Shown: positions 1-9,499 of the stretch, piece by piece
How positions within the stretch are numbered: the stretch's first letter is position 1
Layout of the letters: the number at the start of each line of letters is the position of its first letter
Source of the DNA: Bacteriovoracaceae bacterium
GTDB taxonomy: Bacteria > Bdellovibrionota > Bacteriovoracia > Bacteriovoracales > Bacteriovoracaceae
Length of the DNA: 64,000 nt
Direction: 5' to 3'
NCBI GenBank assembly: GCA_023954635.1
Contig: JAGSHI010000002.1
Location: 31,360-95,359, forward strand
Program-made: the position numbers and the translations under genes
Notes under the pieces: generated by a model
What the model was told of the DNA's origin: nothing
The model's database searches: none
The model's input: the letters and a program-made list of their open reading frames with translations, nothing else

Positions 1-1
1 T

Positions 2-559
2 TTTAAAGAGAGAGTTCTTTTTCTTGCCGACTGTACAGCACAGATTGATCCGAGCTCTGAAGATCTAGTAGAAATTGCGGCTTCAGCAGCTGAACTTTAT
101 CACAGTCTTATGAAGAAAGAGCCAAGGGTCTCTTTTTTAAGTTTTTCAAGTTTCGGTTCTAATCACCATCCTTCTGCAAGAAAAGTAAAAAAAGCTGTAG
201 AAATTGCGAAGAAGAAGTACCCCAAAATGGAATGCGAAGGAGAAATGCAAGCTGACGTTGCCGTTAATAAAAGAATCCTAGATAAGCTCTTCAGTTTCAA
301 CGGCCTTTCAGGTCAAACTGATATTCTAATCTTCCCTGATCTTTCATCGGCCAATATTTCGTACAAGCTTCTTCAACAGTTATCTGACGCCGATGCGATT
401 GGACCAATTCTCGTCCCTCTTGCAGGAACAGCAAATATAATTCAAAGAACAGCTTCTGTTTCAGAAATTGTTAATATGTGTAACTTAACCGCTCTACTAT
501 CAATCGTTGATGATTTTAAAAGAAAAAAAGGTATGAAGAATGGAAAAGAAAATAATTAA
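2..559 (+). CDS. maeB: NADP-dependent malic enzyme, C-terminal phosphotransacetylase-like domain (5' truncated by window)
   Basis: The reading frame is open from base 2, so only the C-terminal part of the protein is visible. It reads LADCTAQIDPSSEDL, then FSSFGSNHH, QADVAVNK and a long stretch typical of the phosphate-acetyltransferase-like domain fused to MaeB malic enzymes, which make pyruvate and NADPH from malate. A stand-alone phosphate acetyltransferase is the alternative, because the malic enzyme half lies outside the window. The 3' end overlaps the ridA start by 20 bases, implying translational coupling. Family assignment is firm; the choice of MaeB over Pta is probable. Confidence 0.8.
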   Translation, partial: FKERVLFLADCTAQIDPSSEDLVEIAASAAELYHSLMKKEPRVSFLSFSSFGSNHHPSARKVKKAVEIAKKKYPKMECEGEMQADVAVNKRILDKLFSFNGLSGQTDILIFPDLSSANISYKLLQQLSDADAIGPILVPLAGTANIIQRTASVSEIVNMCNLTALLSIVDDFKRKKGMKNGKENN

Positions 560-917
560 TACTGATAAGGCACCCGCTGCTGTTGGAACATACTCGCAAG
601 GAGTTGAGTTCAATGGTGTTTTATATTTCTCAGGACAAATTGGACTCGAGCCAAAGTCAATGGAAATGAAGTCTGATTTTGTAGGACAATTAGATCAGAT
701 AATGAATAACATTGACGGCCTTTTAGAATCTCAAGATCTAAAAAGAGAAAACATTATCAAAACTAGTATTTTTGTAACTGACCTAGGAAACTTCTCAGAA
801 GTTAACAAAGCCTATGAAAGTTACTTTAGTGAGCCATACCCAGCAAGGAGCTGCGTTGAGGTTCCAGCACTTCCGAAGGGAGCTCTAGTTGAAATAGAGG
901 TTATAGCTGCTAGATAA
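540..917 (+). CDS. ridA: RidA family enamine/imine deaminase (YjgF/UK114)
   Basis: A 125-residue protein with the full RidA fold length. It carries the N-terminal APAAVGTYSQ block, the YFSGQIGL block and the C-terminal YPARSCVEV block, whose Arg103 matches the conserved catalytic arginine. RidA hydrolyses reactive enamine/imine intermediates, such as 2-aminoacrylate released by PLP enzymes, in the cytoplasm. It starts within the end of maeB and its stop codon overlaps the next ATG (TAATG), so the three genes appear to be one transcription unit. Confidence 0.93.
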   Translation: MEKKIINTDKAPAAVGTYSQGVEFNGVLYFSGQIGLEPKSMEMKSDFVGQLDQIMNNIDGLLESQDLKRENIIKTSIFVTDLGNFSEVNKAYESYFSEPYPARSCVEVPALPKGALVEIEVIAAR

Positions 918-1573
918 TGTTTACCTCTAAATACGTTTTTGAAACAAGAAGTACACGCTACATGAGATACACCCGAAATGTGGGTTTTCTCATCCTTATA
1001 TTTTTTATCGTCTACACTCTTAGCTGCATGTTTTTTATCGTCGTTTCTGAAGATGAGAACAAAATTAGTAAAGAAGCATTTTTCAAAAGACCACCAGATG
1101 CCATTGTTGTCTTTACTGGTGACAAAGGAAGAATTGGATACGGACTTCAAAAAGCTCGAGAGTATAATCAACCTCGAATTTTTATTACTGGAGTCTATTC
1201 AAAGAATAGTGTCGACACACTCTTAGACCTCAAAGAGTCTGTGAACCCACCGAATCCAGACATGATTGAAATTGATTACCTTGCCTCAAATACTGTTGAA
1301 AATGTACTTTCAACACTACGCTACCTAAGAAAAAACAAGGGGCTAAAAAGAATTCTCCTTGTCAGTCACGATTATCATATTATGAGAATTAAAATTATTA
1401 TGAATCAACTGAGCTCAGAAAAAGAGACTTACGAGTTCTATTACTCTGGAATTGAAACCAAGTATGACAACTTTCGAAGCTTAAAAATTCTATATAAAGA
1501 AGTTTTTAAAATTACGCGAACATGGGGTTTTCTTATGCTCTGGGACCCAGATGTGAGAAGTCCTCTAAATTAG
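917..1573 (+). CDS. YdcF/SanA-like DUF218 membrane-anchored protein
   Basis: 218 residues with one N-terminal transmembrane segment at about 22-43, followed by a DUF218 domain from about residue 60 (PDAIVVFTGD, RIFITG, ENVLSTLRYL, LLVSHDYHIMR). SanA/YdcF-type proteins are associated with envelope integrity, but their biochemistry is poorly defined. The start overlaps the ridA stop by one base. The 3' end overlaps the convergent spoT gene by four bases, leaving no room for a terminator outside coding sequence. Confidence 0.8.
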   Translation: MFTSKYVFETRSTRYMRYTRNVGFLILIFFIVYTLSCMFFIVVSEDENKISKEAFFKRPPDAIVVFTGDKGRIGYGLQKAREYNQPRIFITGVYSKNSVDTLLDLKESVNPPNPDMIEIDYLASNTVENVLSTLRYLRKNKGLKRILLVSHDYHIMRIKIIMNQLSSEKETYEFYYSGIETKYDNFRSLKILYKEVFKITRTWGFLMLWDPDVRSPLN

Positions 1574-3756
1574 ACTCTAGTGACGGAAATTACTTCTTCG
1601 ATTGATTCAATTGTCGATATGGCCCTAAGTAACTCTGAATAATCTTTTACTTCTACCTCAAAAACAAAAGAACCCTTTCTATCAGGAAGTGATTTTGCAA
1701 TTGCAGACCTAATATTGACACTAATACCTGTAATAACTTTTGATATCTGAGATAGGATTCCCGGTTTATCATGAGTAATGACTCTAATGTTCACAGGATG
1801 TTTAAAGCTAAACTCTGAGTTCCATTCGACATTAACTGTTCTTGCAAGCTCACCAACTTCAACTCTATTACAGTCGACATGGTGAACAGTAATACCCCGT
1901 CCTCTCGTGATATAACCCATAATTGGATCACCAGGAATTGGGTTACAGCATCTGGCCATTCGAACCATAACATCATTCATTCCATCGACAATTACGGCAT
2001 TATCTTTATTGGATTTCTTTCTTACTGACTTTGATAACTTCTGACTATAAGAGTTTATTTCTTCAAGTTTTTTCTCATCATTGTTTTCTTCCTCTTTTAA
2101 AGTCGGAATCTTATCAATAATATCTTTTGCTGAGAATTTACCTGAGCCAACATGAATATATAGTTCTTCTTCATTTGTGTAATTTAAATCTGCTATAACT
2201 TTAGCCAAGTCTCCCTTCTTAATTACTTTTGGTAAAGAGGTACCAAATACACGAAAAGCCTTCTCTAAGATGTCTTTTCCGACTTCTTTATTTTGGTCTC
2301 GTTCTATTTTGAGAAGATGCTGCTTAATTTTTGTTTTAGCCCTAGAACTCTTAACAATATTTAACCAATCTTTAGAGGGTGATTGGTTCTTACTAGTCAT
2401 AATCTCAACAGTGTCACCAGACTTTAAAGTGTGTCTAAGTGGAACCATCTTTCCGTTTACTTTAGATCCAACACATCGATGTCCGACATCAGTATGAATT
2501 GCATAAGCGAAATCAAGAGGAGTCGCCCCATATCTTAACTCTCTAACATCTCCATCGGGAGTAAAAACAAAGACTCCTCCCATATCAAGATCATTTTTAA
2601 TAACATTCATAAATTCGTTATTATTTTCAACGTTCTGGTTAAACTCAAGTAATTCTTCAACCCAGTCTAACTTTCGTTTCCCGGACTTAATTCCTTCTTT
2701 ATATTTCCAATGAGCGGCAACCCCAGTTTCAGCAACCTCATCCATTTCATCTGTTCGAATCTGGATTTCGATTCTCTCGGCCTTAGGACCAATAACTGTC
2801 GTGTGGAGAGATTGATAATTATTCACTTTTGGAATGGCAATATAATCTTTGAATCTTCCAGGTATCGGTGTGAAAGATGAGTGAATAATCCCAAGGGCCT
2901 TATAACACTCAGTAATATTATTAACGATAATTCTAAAGGCCAGGACATCTTGAATTTGTTCAAAGTCTACACCTCTGGCCATCATTTTCTTATAGATTGA
3001 AAAGAAGTGCTTAGGTCTCCCCTTCACCATAATTTTCATTCCGTAATCAATAAGTTTGTCTTGGATCTCACCAACAGTGTTATTGATATATTTTTCTCTT
3101 TCAGATTTTTTCATCGCTACTTTTTCAGCTAAGCGATAATAAATTTCAGGATGAAGAAAGCGAAGACATAAATCTTCTAGCTCACCTTTAACTGAGTTAA
3201 TACCTAATCGAGATGCAAGAGGAACATAAATATCGATTGTTTCTTGAGCAATTTTCTTTTGTTTTTCATCATTAACGTATTGAAGAGTACGCATGTTATG
3301 CATTCGATCAGCAAGCTTTACAATAATAACCCTTAGATCTTTGGCCATAGCAACAACCATTTTTCTAAAGTTTTCGGCCTGACTCTCTTCTTTTGTTTTA
3401 AACTTAATTTTTGAAATTTTTGTTAGACCAACAACAATTTGCATTACATCAACAGAAAATTCTTTTTCAATTTCTTCTGGTGTAACTCCACAATCTTCTA
3501 CAACATCATGAAGAAGGCCTGCGGCAATACTGTCCATATCTAATCGAAGTTTGATGAGTGTTGCTGCAACATTTATTGGATGAATAAAATATTCTTCCCC
3601 AGAACTCCGCTTTTGACCGGTGTGTGCCTTCTCTGCAAAATGATAGGCCTTCTCAAGGAGATCAAAGTCAGCATCAGGATAATAGGCCTGTACTCGTCGC
3701 TTTAGATCGTCGAGAGTAATATCTCTTTCATGTGAGAAATCTAGGGGTTGGTACAA
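1570..3756 (-). CDS. spoT: Bifunctional (p)ppGpp synthetase/hydrolase, RelA/SpoT homologue
   Basis: 728 residues with the complete long-RSH layout. An HD hydrolase domain carries HDVVED at 83-88, and the synthetase domain carries RFKD at 301-304 and NYQSLHTT. A TGS domain (about 390-450), the CC/zinc-finger region with ARCCNPIPGD, and a C-terminal ACT domain follow. RFKD is the form found in bifunctional enzymes, whereas RelA-type enzymes carry ExDD, and the hydrolase motif is intact, so both activities are expected. The start codon is TTG, one base after the gmk stop, with GAGG upstream. Last gene of accA-yicC-gmk-spoT; rpoZ, usual between gmk and spoT, is absent. Confidence 0.95.
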   Translation of the reverse strand: MYQPLDFSHERDITLDDLKRRVQAYYPDADFDLLEKAYHFAEKAHTGQKRSSGEEYFIHPINVAATLIKLRLDMDSIAAGLLHDVVEDCGVTPEEIEKEFSVDVMQIVVGLTKISKIKFKTKEESQAENFRKMVVAMAKDLRVIIVKLADRMHNMRTLQYVNDEKQKKIAQETIDIYVPLASRLGINSVKGELEDLCLRFLHPEIYYRLAEKVAMKKSEREKYINNTVGEIQDKLIDYGMKIMVKGRPKHFFSIYKKMMARGVDFEQIQDVLAFRIIVNNITECYKALGIIHSSFTPIPGRFKDYIAIPKVNNYQSLHTTVIGPKAERIEIQIRTDEMDEVAETGVAAHWKYKEGIKSGKRKLDWVEELLEFNQNVENNNEFMNVIKNDLDMGGVFVFTPDGDVRELRYGATPLDFAYAIHTDVGHRCVGSKVNGKMVPLRHTLKSGDTVEIMTSKNQSPSKDWLNIVKSSRAKTKIKQHLLKIERDQNKEVGKDILEKAFRVFGTSLPKVIKKGDLAKVIADLNYTNEEELYIHVGSGKFSAKDIIDKIPTLKEEENNDEKKLEEINSYSQKLSKSVRKKSNKDNAVIVDGMNDVMVRMARCCNPIPGDPIMGYITRGRGITVHHVDCNRVEVGELARTVNVEWNSEFSFKHPVNIRVITHDKPGILSQISKVITGISVNIRSAIAKSLPDRKGSFVFEVEVKDYSELLRAISTIESIEEVISVTRV

Positions 3757-3757
3757 A

Positions 3758-4327
3758 TTAATTTTCCTCTAATATAGATCTTACCAAATCTCTGAGTTCA
3801 CCGAAAGCCCTATCAAGGTTATCGTTAACTACACAGTGATCATAATCGTCTTTTCTTAAAATTTCTTTTTTGGAGTTCTCAATCCGTAAATTGATAATAC
3901 CCGTGGTTTCTGTTCCACGATTTCGAAGCCGGCTCTCTAACTCCACTATAGACGGGGGTGCGATAAAAATGGCCTTTGCTTCATCTTTAAAATATGACTT
4001 AAATGAGTCTGTCCCCTGAACATCTAAGTCAAACAAAAGGTTAACACCTTTTTTAATTTCAGACTCCACAAAAGATTTCTCTGTTCCATAGTAGTTTCCA
4101 TGGACTTTAGCCCACTCCAAGAAATCATTAGACTCAATTTTTGATTTAAATAAATTTTCATCAATAAAGTTGTAAGAAACGCCATCAACCTCACCATCCC
4201 TAATCGGACGAGTAGTAAATGACACAGACTCAACCAGCTCAGGAAGCTCGGCCTTGAGTTTTTTAATCAGAGTAGACTTTCCTGACCCTGATGGTGCAAC
4301 AATTATGACAATTTTTCCCTTTTTCAT
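3758..4327 (-). CDS. gmk: Guanylate kinase
   Basis: 189 residues, normal for the family. The P-loop APSGSGKST lies at 11-19, and SFTTRPIRDGE and VSYNFID form the GMP-binding region. The enzyme phosphorylates GMP to GDP with ATP, feeding GTP and (p)ppGpp pools, which fits its place directly before spoT. Its ATG overlaps the yicC stop in an ATGA junction. Confidence 0.96.
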   Translation of the reverse strand: MKKGKIVIIVAPSGSGKSTLIKKLKAELPELVESVSFTTRPIRDGEVDGVSYNFIDENLFKSKIESNDFLEWAKVHGNYYGTEKSFVESEIKKGVNLLFDLDVQGTDSFKSYFKDEAKAIFIAPPSIVELESRLRNRGTETTGIINLRIENSKKEILRKDDYDHCVVNDNLDRAFGELRDLVRSILEEN

Positions 4328-5199
4328 TCGAGATTTAACCCCTGCTCTCGGATTTTCTCCAACTGTACTTTCATCTGAACGACACTATCTGAAACTTCTT
4401 TGAGAGCTGACTTAGAACCAATTGTATTCGTTTCTCTTCCTAGCTCTTGAATTAAAAAGTCTATCTGTCTCCCTACTTCTCTTTTAGAAGAAAGCAGAGA
4501 ATCTAATTTCTCAAGATGGGCCTGAATTCTATTAATTTCTTCGTGTACATCCATCTTCTCTAAGTAATAAACAACTTCTTGAAGAAATCTTGGCTCATCT
4601 ATTTTGATTTCAGATGAGAATTCTTGAAATTTCTTTGTAATTCTTTCTTCAATATGAGTTTGGAAAGTTTTAGATTTTTCTAAGATGACATCATAGTGAG
4701 TATTGTAAATGTCCCGATGGTTTCTAAGGACTTCAATCATTTTCCCACCTTCAGATTCTCTAGAGACTGAAAGTGTTTCAATTGCTTTTGCAAAGGCTTG
4801 CTTCGCTAATTCCCTAAGCTCATCAGACTTATTATCGTCTTGGTCGGCCATAAACTCAGACCTAAGAAAATCAGTGTGTGAACATGTGAAGTCAACACCT
4901 GTCCCAGAAGTAATTTCATTCATCTTCTCTAAAAATGATTTCACTTTCTTTGGGTCAATATCATCAAACTTCGTGTTATTTTCACCTCTTTTATAATTTA
5001 AAAAGATGTCAAAACTTCCTCGAAAAAAAGCTTTCCCTAAAGATTTCTTTAATTCAATTTCGATAGGAGCAAAGACTGAAGACATCTTAAATCTCATGTC
5101 TTTAAATCTATGATTTACACTTTTAATTTCTGCTACGACTGTATAGTTTTCACCAGCAGCTTCACCTTGCCCATAGCCTGTCATTGATTGTAGGGACAC
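4324..5199 (-). CDS. yicC: YicC family endoribonuclease
   Basis: 291 residues with the signature N-terminus MTGYGQGEA, SVNHRFKD, and the C-terminal DUF1732 block (EINRIQAHL, GRQIDFLIQELGRETNTIGSK). E. coli YicC has been shown to act as an endoribonuclease. It sits 8 bases behind accA and overlaps gmk by four bases; yicC-gmk adjacency is widely conserved in bacteria. Confidence 0.94.
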   Translation of the reverse strand: MSLQSMTGYGQGEAAGENYTVVAEIKSVNHRFKDMRFKMSSVFAPIEIELKKSLGKAFFRGSFDIFLNYKRGENNTKFDDIDPKKVKSFLEKMNEITSGTGVDFTCSHTDFLRSEFMADQDDNKSDELRELAKQAFAKAIETLSVSRESEGGKMIEVLRNHRDIYNTHYDVILEKSKTFQTHIEERITKKFQEFSSEIKIDEPRFLQEVVYYLEKMDVHEEINRIQAHLEKLDSLLSSKREVGRQIDFLIQELGRETNTIGSKSALKEVSDSVVQMKVQLEKIREQGLNLE

Positions 5200-5207
5200 T
5201 TTTTCTC

Positions 5208-6185
5208 CTATTGAGTAATTGTTTGATTACCCATTGATCTAAACTTATTAAATCTACCATCAAGAATTTCTTGGACTGATAATTTATTTAATTTTGAAAG
5301 CTCTTCTAAAATAGAGCTCTTAACTGACTCCATCGCCACTGGCCAATCTCTTTGAGCTCCACCAGTAGGCTCTGGAATAATTCCATCCACAACTTTTAAT
5401 TCTAATGCCTTCTCCGGACTAAGTTGTAGAGAGTTCGCAGCTGTTTCTGCCATTTTTGGATCTGCCCAAAGAATGGAAGCACATGATTCTGGAGAGATAA
5501 CTGAATAGATTGAATATTCCATCATCAATACTTTATCAGCAATGGCAATTCCAAGTGCCCCACCAGAACCACCTTCACCAATAACACAGGCCAAGATAGG
5601 AGTTTTGATATCGAACATTTCTGCTAGGTTCGTAGCAATGGCCTCAGACTGTCCTCTTTCTTCAGCTCCAATTCCTGGGTAAGCTCCTGGAGTATCAACA
5701 AAAGCAACTACAGGAATATTAAATCGCGATGCCGTTTGCATTACTCTCAAGGCCTTACGGTATCCTTCAGGTCTTGGCATTCCAAAGTTATGAAGAACTT
5801 TTTCTTTTGTTTTTCTTCCCTTCTCAATTCCAAGCACTGCGACTTTTGTTCCACCAATGTATCCGAAACCAGTGATGATCGCTGGATCGTTGGCAAATCT
5901 TCTATCACCTTTAACTTCTTTAAAGTCATCGATAATAGTTTCAATATAATCTTTAGAATGTGGCCTCTTTGGATGTCTAGAAAGTTGAACACGATCCCAA
6001 GGGGTAAGGTTCCCATAAATATCTTTCAAAAGAGTGTCGACTCTCTTTTGTAATGTTTTAATTTCTTTGGAAAGATCTACTCCACCAGACTTATTCGTCA
6101 CTTCCTTCAGTTCTTGAATTTGATTTTCAAGATCTTTAAGGGGTTTTTCAAATTCCAACGCAAAATCATTTAATAGAGTGCTCAT
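5208..6185 (-). CDS. accA: Acetyl-CoA carboxylase carboxyltransferase subunit alpha
   Basis: 325 residues of AccA type. The N-terminal helical region is followed by WDRVQLSRHPKRP and the crotonase-like core with FVDTPGAYPG, EERGQSEAIA and GEGGSGGALGIAIADKV. With AccD it transfers carboxyl from biotin-AccB to acetyl-CoA, the first step of fatty acid synthesis. It is the first gene of the four-gene minus-strand operon. No accD is in the window. Confidence 0.95.
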   Translation of the reverse strand: MSTLLNDFALEFEKPLKDLENQIQELKEVTNKSGGVDLSKEIKTLQKRVDTLLKDIYGNLTPWDRVQLSRHPKRPHSKDYIETIIDDFKEVKGDRRFANDPAIITGFGYIGGTKVAVLGIEKGRKTKEKVLHNFGMPRPEGYRKALRVMQTASRFNIPVVAFVDTPGAYPGIGAEERGQSEAIATNLAEMFDIKTPILACVIGEGGSGGALGIAIADKVLMMEYSIYSVISPESCASILWADPKMAETAANSLQLSPEKALELKVVDGIIPEPTGGAQRDWPVAMESVKSSILEELSKLNKLSVQEILDGRFNKFRSMGNQTITQ

Positions 6186-6350
6186 TGCTCACCTCATTTA
6201 TATGTACAAATAACGTACAAATTAAGCAGATTAGGGGTCCGAGTTTTTGTGGGGCAGAATATAAGATTAGGTATTAATAGACAATTGTTAACACGGGGCA
6301 AACCCCTCAAATACGGGATTTATTTAATGAGATTTCAACAAGTTAGATTA

Positions 6351-7016
6351 TTAGTCCATGATCCAGCCGGCAACTGATCCATTTTCAAAGAAAACCTGCC
6401 GAACTTTTCCATTTTCGTAGAAGGACCACCTTTCATTTTCATTGGCAGGATTACCTGCAATATCGACTCTTGTAGGTCGTCCCCAGCTGGTCTGAACTTG
6501 AACTTTGCTCATCCCATGATAGATATCATTTACTCTTACGGCCCGAGATTCAAAGTAGCTCATCCCTCGACCATTTTGCTTTTCTTTAAGATATTTTTTA
6601 CTAATCTCTGGAGCATAACCCCTAGTCATAAGATAATCGACTCTCTCATTTCGAGGAAGGTTTAAAAAATATAACTTATCAGAGTCAGTCGGTAGAAATT
6701 CTCTATACCGCACGTACTCATCGTAAGATCTCTCGTCTAGTGCATTAAGCTTAGCACCCAACTCTTGTTTCAATGATCTATCTTGTAATTCATCTTTACG
6801 TGTTCGAACAGAGGCTGGAGTTCTTTGATGAATTTCGTCGCGAGTTCTTCCTGCTGCTCCCCCGTCACCAGGTACGACAGAAAAGTCTTGTCCAGGAACG
6901 AAAAACCCATCCGTCTCATGATCCATTTGCTCAATAAAAGTTCTATCAGGGTAGGCCATTCCAGCACATCCAGTTAGGCAAATCAGAGATAAGATAATTG
7001 TTATTTGAGCTTTCAT
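6351..7016 (-). CDS. Lipoprotein of unknown function, SmpA/BamE-like C-terminus
   Basis: 221 residues with a lipoprotein signal ending LICLTGC, so Cys17 would be lipidated. The middle is charged and low in hydrophobicity. The last 70 residues (DIYHGMSKVQVQTSWGRP and WSFYENGKVRQVFFENG) resemble the small beta-rich SmpA/BamE fold found in outer-membrane lipoproteins. It is transcribed alone; 165 bases separate it from accA downstream, which contain a GGGG-CAAA-CCCC hairpin without a T-run. Function unknown. Confidence 0.7.
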   Translation of the reverse strand: MKAQITIILSLICLTGCAGMAYPDRTFIEQMDHETDGFFVPGQDFSVVPGDGGAAGRTRDEIHQRTPASVRTRKDELQDRSLKQELGAKLNALDERSYDEYVRYREFLPTDSDKLYFLNLPRNERVDYLMTRGYAPEISKKYLKEKQNGRGMSYFESRAVRVNDIYHGMSKVQVQTSWGRPTRVDIAGNPANENERWSFYENGKVRQVFFENGSVAGWIMD

Positions 7017-7218
7017 AAATCCCCCTCCAAGGGTCGTAACACAGAACTTTTCGGCTAACTCGAGGAAGAAGGAAGTTTTGCTGAGCTTTAATTAGAAACC
7101 TGGATAATTTTTCCTCTAAAAACCCACGACAAAACGCTTAATCAATAGGTTCTGGGCAGTAGGTGACTAAAACCCTTAAGTAATTAACATTTAACTTAAA
7201 TACCCGATAAGGTACTGA

Positions 7219-7234
7219 GGTCTGATATAAGACC
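7219..7234. repeat. Short inverted repeat upstream of FliL-like gene
   Basis: GGTCT-N6-AGACC lies 22 bases upstream of the TTG start at 7256. It could be a small operator or a 5'UTR hairpin. No matching promoter hexamers stand out in the 239-base gap 7017-7255. Confidence 0.3.
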
Positions 7235-7255
7235 GAATAATAGAAGAGGACTAAC

Positions 7256-8119
7256 TTGAAAAAGTGGCAAAAAATCGAGCATAAAATGGACTCTATGATT
7301 GTTTCAATCATAAAGAAGTTCTGGGAGCTTTACCATAAGCTCATGCCAACAAAAGGCCAAAATTTTCTCGTTGGTGGAAGAGAAAAACTAATTAACCTAA
7401 AGAGTCGAACTATCATCTGGTTTAAAATGCTTGGGATGAGAGTGATGGCCTTCTTTCCTATTCTTCTAGGAAAATTAACAGGCTTCGTAGGTAATTTTCA
7501 AGGTCATTTCACTCATTGGATAATTAGCCTTCGATCTCTAAAAAGCAAAAAGTTTAACCTTAAAGGTTTTCTTCTTTCAATAGTGGCAATTTTGAAAGCA
7601 CCCTTTATTAGTTTCAAAACTTGGTACGATACCCTTAGTGCAACGACTGTTGCGGTTTCATTAACTCTAATTATTGCTTCAACCAGCTCACTATTTAGCA
7701 TTTGGTATTTTAGTGGGGATCTTTACAATAAAGTTAGAGGACCCGCCAGCGCAGAAGAAGCTATTGAGATTGGAGTAAGGCCAGTTTATTACAAGAAGAA
7801 TGAAAAACATTTCACTATTTTTAACTTAAGCATGCCTCTCTATATAGAGGGAATTCACAATCCAAAACAAGTTAAAATTGACTTCACAATTGAACCTTCT
7901 AATCGCTACATAAAAGAATACTTTTTTGAGAATGAATACCTAATTCACGATCGGATAAATTTAATGGTTCATCCAATAATACCAAGCCTTCCTCTCTCAG
8001 AAGAAGGGAAAGTTATTCTAAAAGATAAGCTCCTCCTTGAGCTTAATCAACTAATCAAGGACCTTAAGATCAAAGGTAAGATTGACGAAATTTACGTTAA
8101 CTCCGTCCTTGCAGTTTGA
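7256..8119 (+). CDS. Membrane protein with FliL-like C-terminal domain
   Basis: 287 residues beginning with TTG, with AGAGGA upstream. The first 125 residues are basic and amphipathic, a single strong transmembrane helix lies at about 130-152, and residues about 180-287 resemble the FliL periplasmic domain (VKIDFTIEPSNRYIKEY, then HDRINLMV, SEEGKVILKDKLLLELNQ and IDEIYVNSVLAV). FliL proteins surround the flagellar stator units MotAB. No flagellar or motor gene is nearby, so a stator accessory role is inference. The long basic N-terminal extension is unusual for FliL. Confidence 0.6.
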   Translation: MKKWQKIEHKMDSMIVSIIKKFWELYHKLMPTKGQNFLVGGREKLINLKSRTIIWFKMLGMRVMAFFPILLGKLTGFVGNFQGHFTHWIISLRSLKSKKFNLKGFLLSIVAILKAPFISFKTWYDTLSATTVAVSLTLIIASTSSLFSIWYFSGDLYNKVRGPASAEEAIEIGVRPVYYKKNEKHFTIFNLSMPLYIEGIHNPKQVKIDFTIEPSNRYIKEYFFENEYLIHDRINLMVHPIIPSLPLSEEGKVILKDKLLLELNQLIKDLKIKGKIDEIYVNSVLAV

Positions 8120-8120
8120 T

Positions 8121-9392
8121 TTATTTACCAACTAAACTTCTAAGTGTATTTTGACTAATCTGTAAGACGTCAGATGTTCTTTTAATACTTCCATCAAATT
8201 GATTTAATATTTTATTTGCATAATTTATTTTTAAATTCTTCATTGGAATAACATTATCAGGGAGAAATATTTCTTCATTATCTATTTTCAGACTATCATC
8301 ATTGCCATCCCAAATGATTTTATCGCCACCAGATAAAACTCTTTTCTTTTCGAGATGTCCCAGGAGTTGTCTCGCATTTCCAGGCCAATTTAATTCCTGA
8401 TAACTCTCAATCAACTCATTGGAGACAAAGACATTTTTAGAATTCGCAAAGAACTTACAAAGGGATACTATTTTTTCTTTATCCTCTCGAAGTGGTTTGA
8501 GTCTTAAATTCACACCACTTTTCAATCTAAAGAAAAAATCTCTACGCATCTCTCCAGATTCAACTAAATCCTCTAGGTTTCGACCACTAGCAAAGATAAT
8601 CCTAGCGTTGGACTTCTTTACTCCATGCCCACCAACTGGTCGATACTGACCATTATCTAAGAAAAGAAGAAGTTTAACTTGAAGATCTTTTGAGATTGAA
8701 TCAATTTCATCTAGGAAAAGAGTACCTCTATCTGCTTCATTTAATGCTCCCCCTTTATCGCCAGTTGCACCTGTAAACGCTCCCTTTATATGTCCAAACA
8801 ATTCGGATTCAACGAGTCCACTTGAAAAAGAACTCAGATTTAGATGAACAAATCGTCCTGACCTGTGACTTCTTTCATGGATAGTCCCGGCAAGTCTCGT
8901 TTTCCCAGTACCTGTTTCACCTTCAATCATAATACTAATATTTGATTCACATACCCTATTCTCAAAGGGGAAATCCTCTACAACTTCTTCAGTTTGAGGT
9001 ACTTGAAATTTAAGTTGATGATAGCCAAAAACAATGACATCTCCTCTCTCTGGAAAACATTCAAAGACGGCCTGTCCATTGAGCTTAAAAGGGATACCGT
9101 TTAGTGTTTTCAACAGAAATCGTCCTGTATCGTGAGGATCTGATGTTTTTTGCATCGGAATCAACGTCAAACTCAATTCAGCACAATACTTTGTCATTAC
9201 TGGTAAAAAGATCTCCCAGTTGGATTTTTTTACACCAGAGACATCTGAACAGGCCTTAAACACTAGTTTAGTTCGATTTAGATTGATCTTTTTCCGTAAT
9301 CCATAGGCAGGCGTAATCACTAATTGATCGTTCATTCTTAATCCATTCACATCTACCCGGGGAAACTCTTTTTTTAAACTGAAACTTTCCAT
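8121..9392 (-). CDS. Sigma54-dependent transcriptional activator with N-terminal FHA-like domain
   Basis: 423 residues. Residues about 30-130 look like a divergent FHA phosphopeptide-binding domain (LNGIPFKLNG, ERGDVIVFGYHQLKF). The AAA+ domain has Walker A GETGTGKT at 158-165, the sigma54-contacting GAFTGA loop at 204-209 and Walker B GTLFLDEID. The C-terminus ends in a Fis-type helix-turn-helix (RTSDVLQISQNTLRSL). Such proteins activate sigma54 promoters after phosphorylation-dependent signalling by a Ser/Thr kinase. No kinase or clear -24/-12 promoter is seen nearby. It ends one base from the convergent FliL-like gene. Confidence 0.87.
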   Translation of the reverse strand: MESFSLKKEFPRVDVNGLRMNDQLVITPAYGLRKKINLNRTKLVFKACSDVSGVKKSNWEIFLPVMTKYCAELSLTLIPMQKTSDPHDTGRFLLKTLNGIPFKLNGQAVFECFPERGDVIVFGYHQLKFQVPQTEEVVEDFPFENRVCESNISIMIEGETGTGKTRLAGTIHERSHRSGRFVHLNLSSFSSGLVESELFGHIKGAFTGATGDKGGALNEADRGTLFLDEIDSISKDLQVKLLLFLDNGQYRPVGGHGVKKSNARIIFASGRNLEDLVESGEMRRDFFFRLKSGVNLRLKPLREDKEKIVSLCKFFANSKNVFVSNELIESYQELNWPGNARQLLGHLEKKRVLSGGDKIIWDGNDDSLKIDNEEIFLPDNVIPMKNLKINYANKILNQFDGSIKRTSDVLQISQNTLRSLVGK

Positions 9393-9499
9393 TGACGCTC
9401 CTTGACTTACTTACTACAAAAAGACTTTTAAACGAGATAGAATAGATTTGTCTCCAATCTACATTAGTGGACTTTTGAATTTTCAAAAAAGGAACATAA

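Noticed and set aside
821..1171. 116-residue minus-strand frame across ridA and the DUF218 gene
   Set aside because: Covers two recognisable genes on the other strand and spans their junction; no family features.
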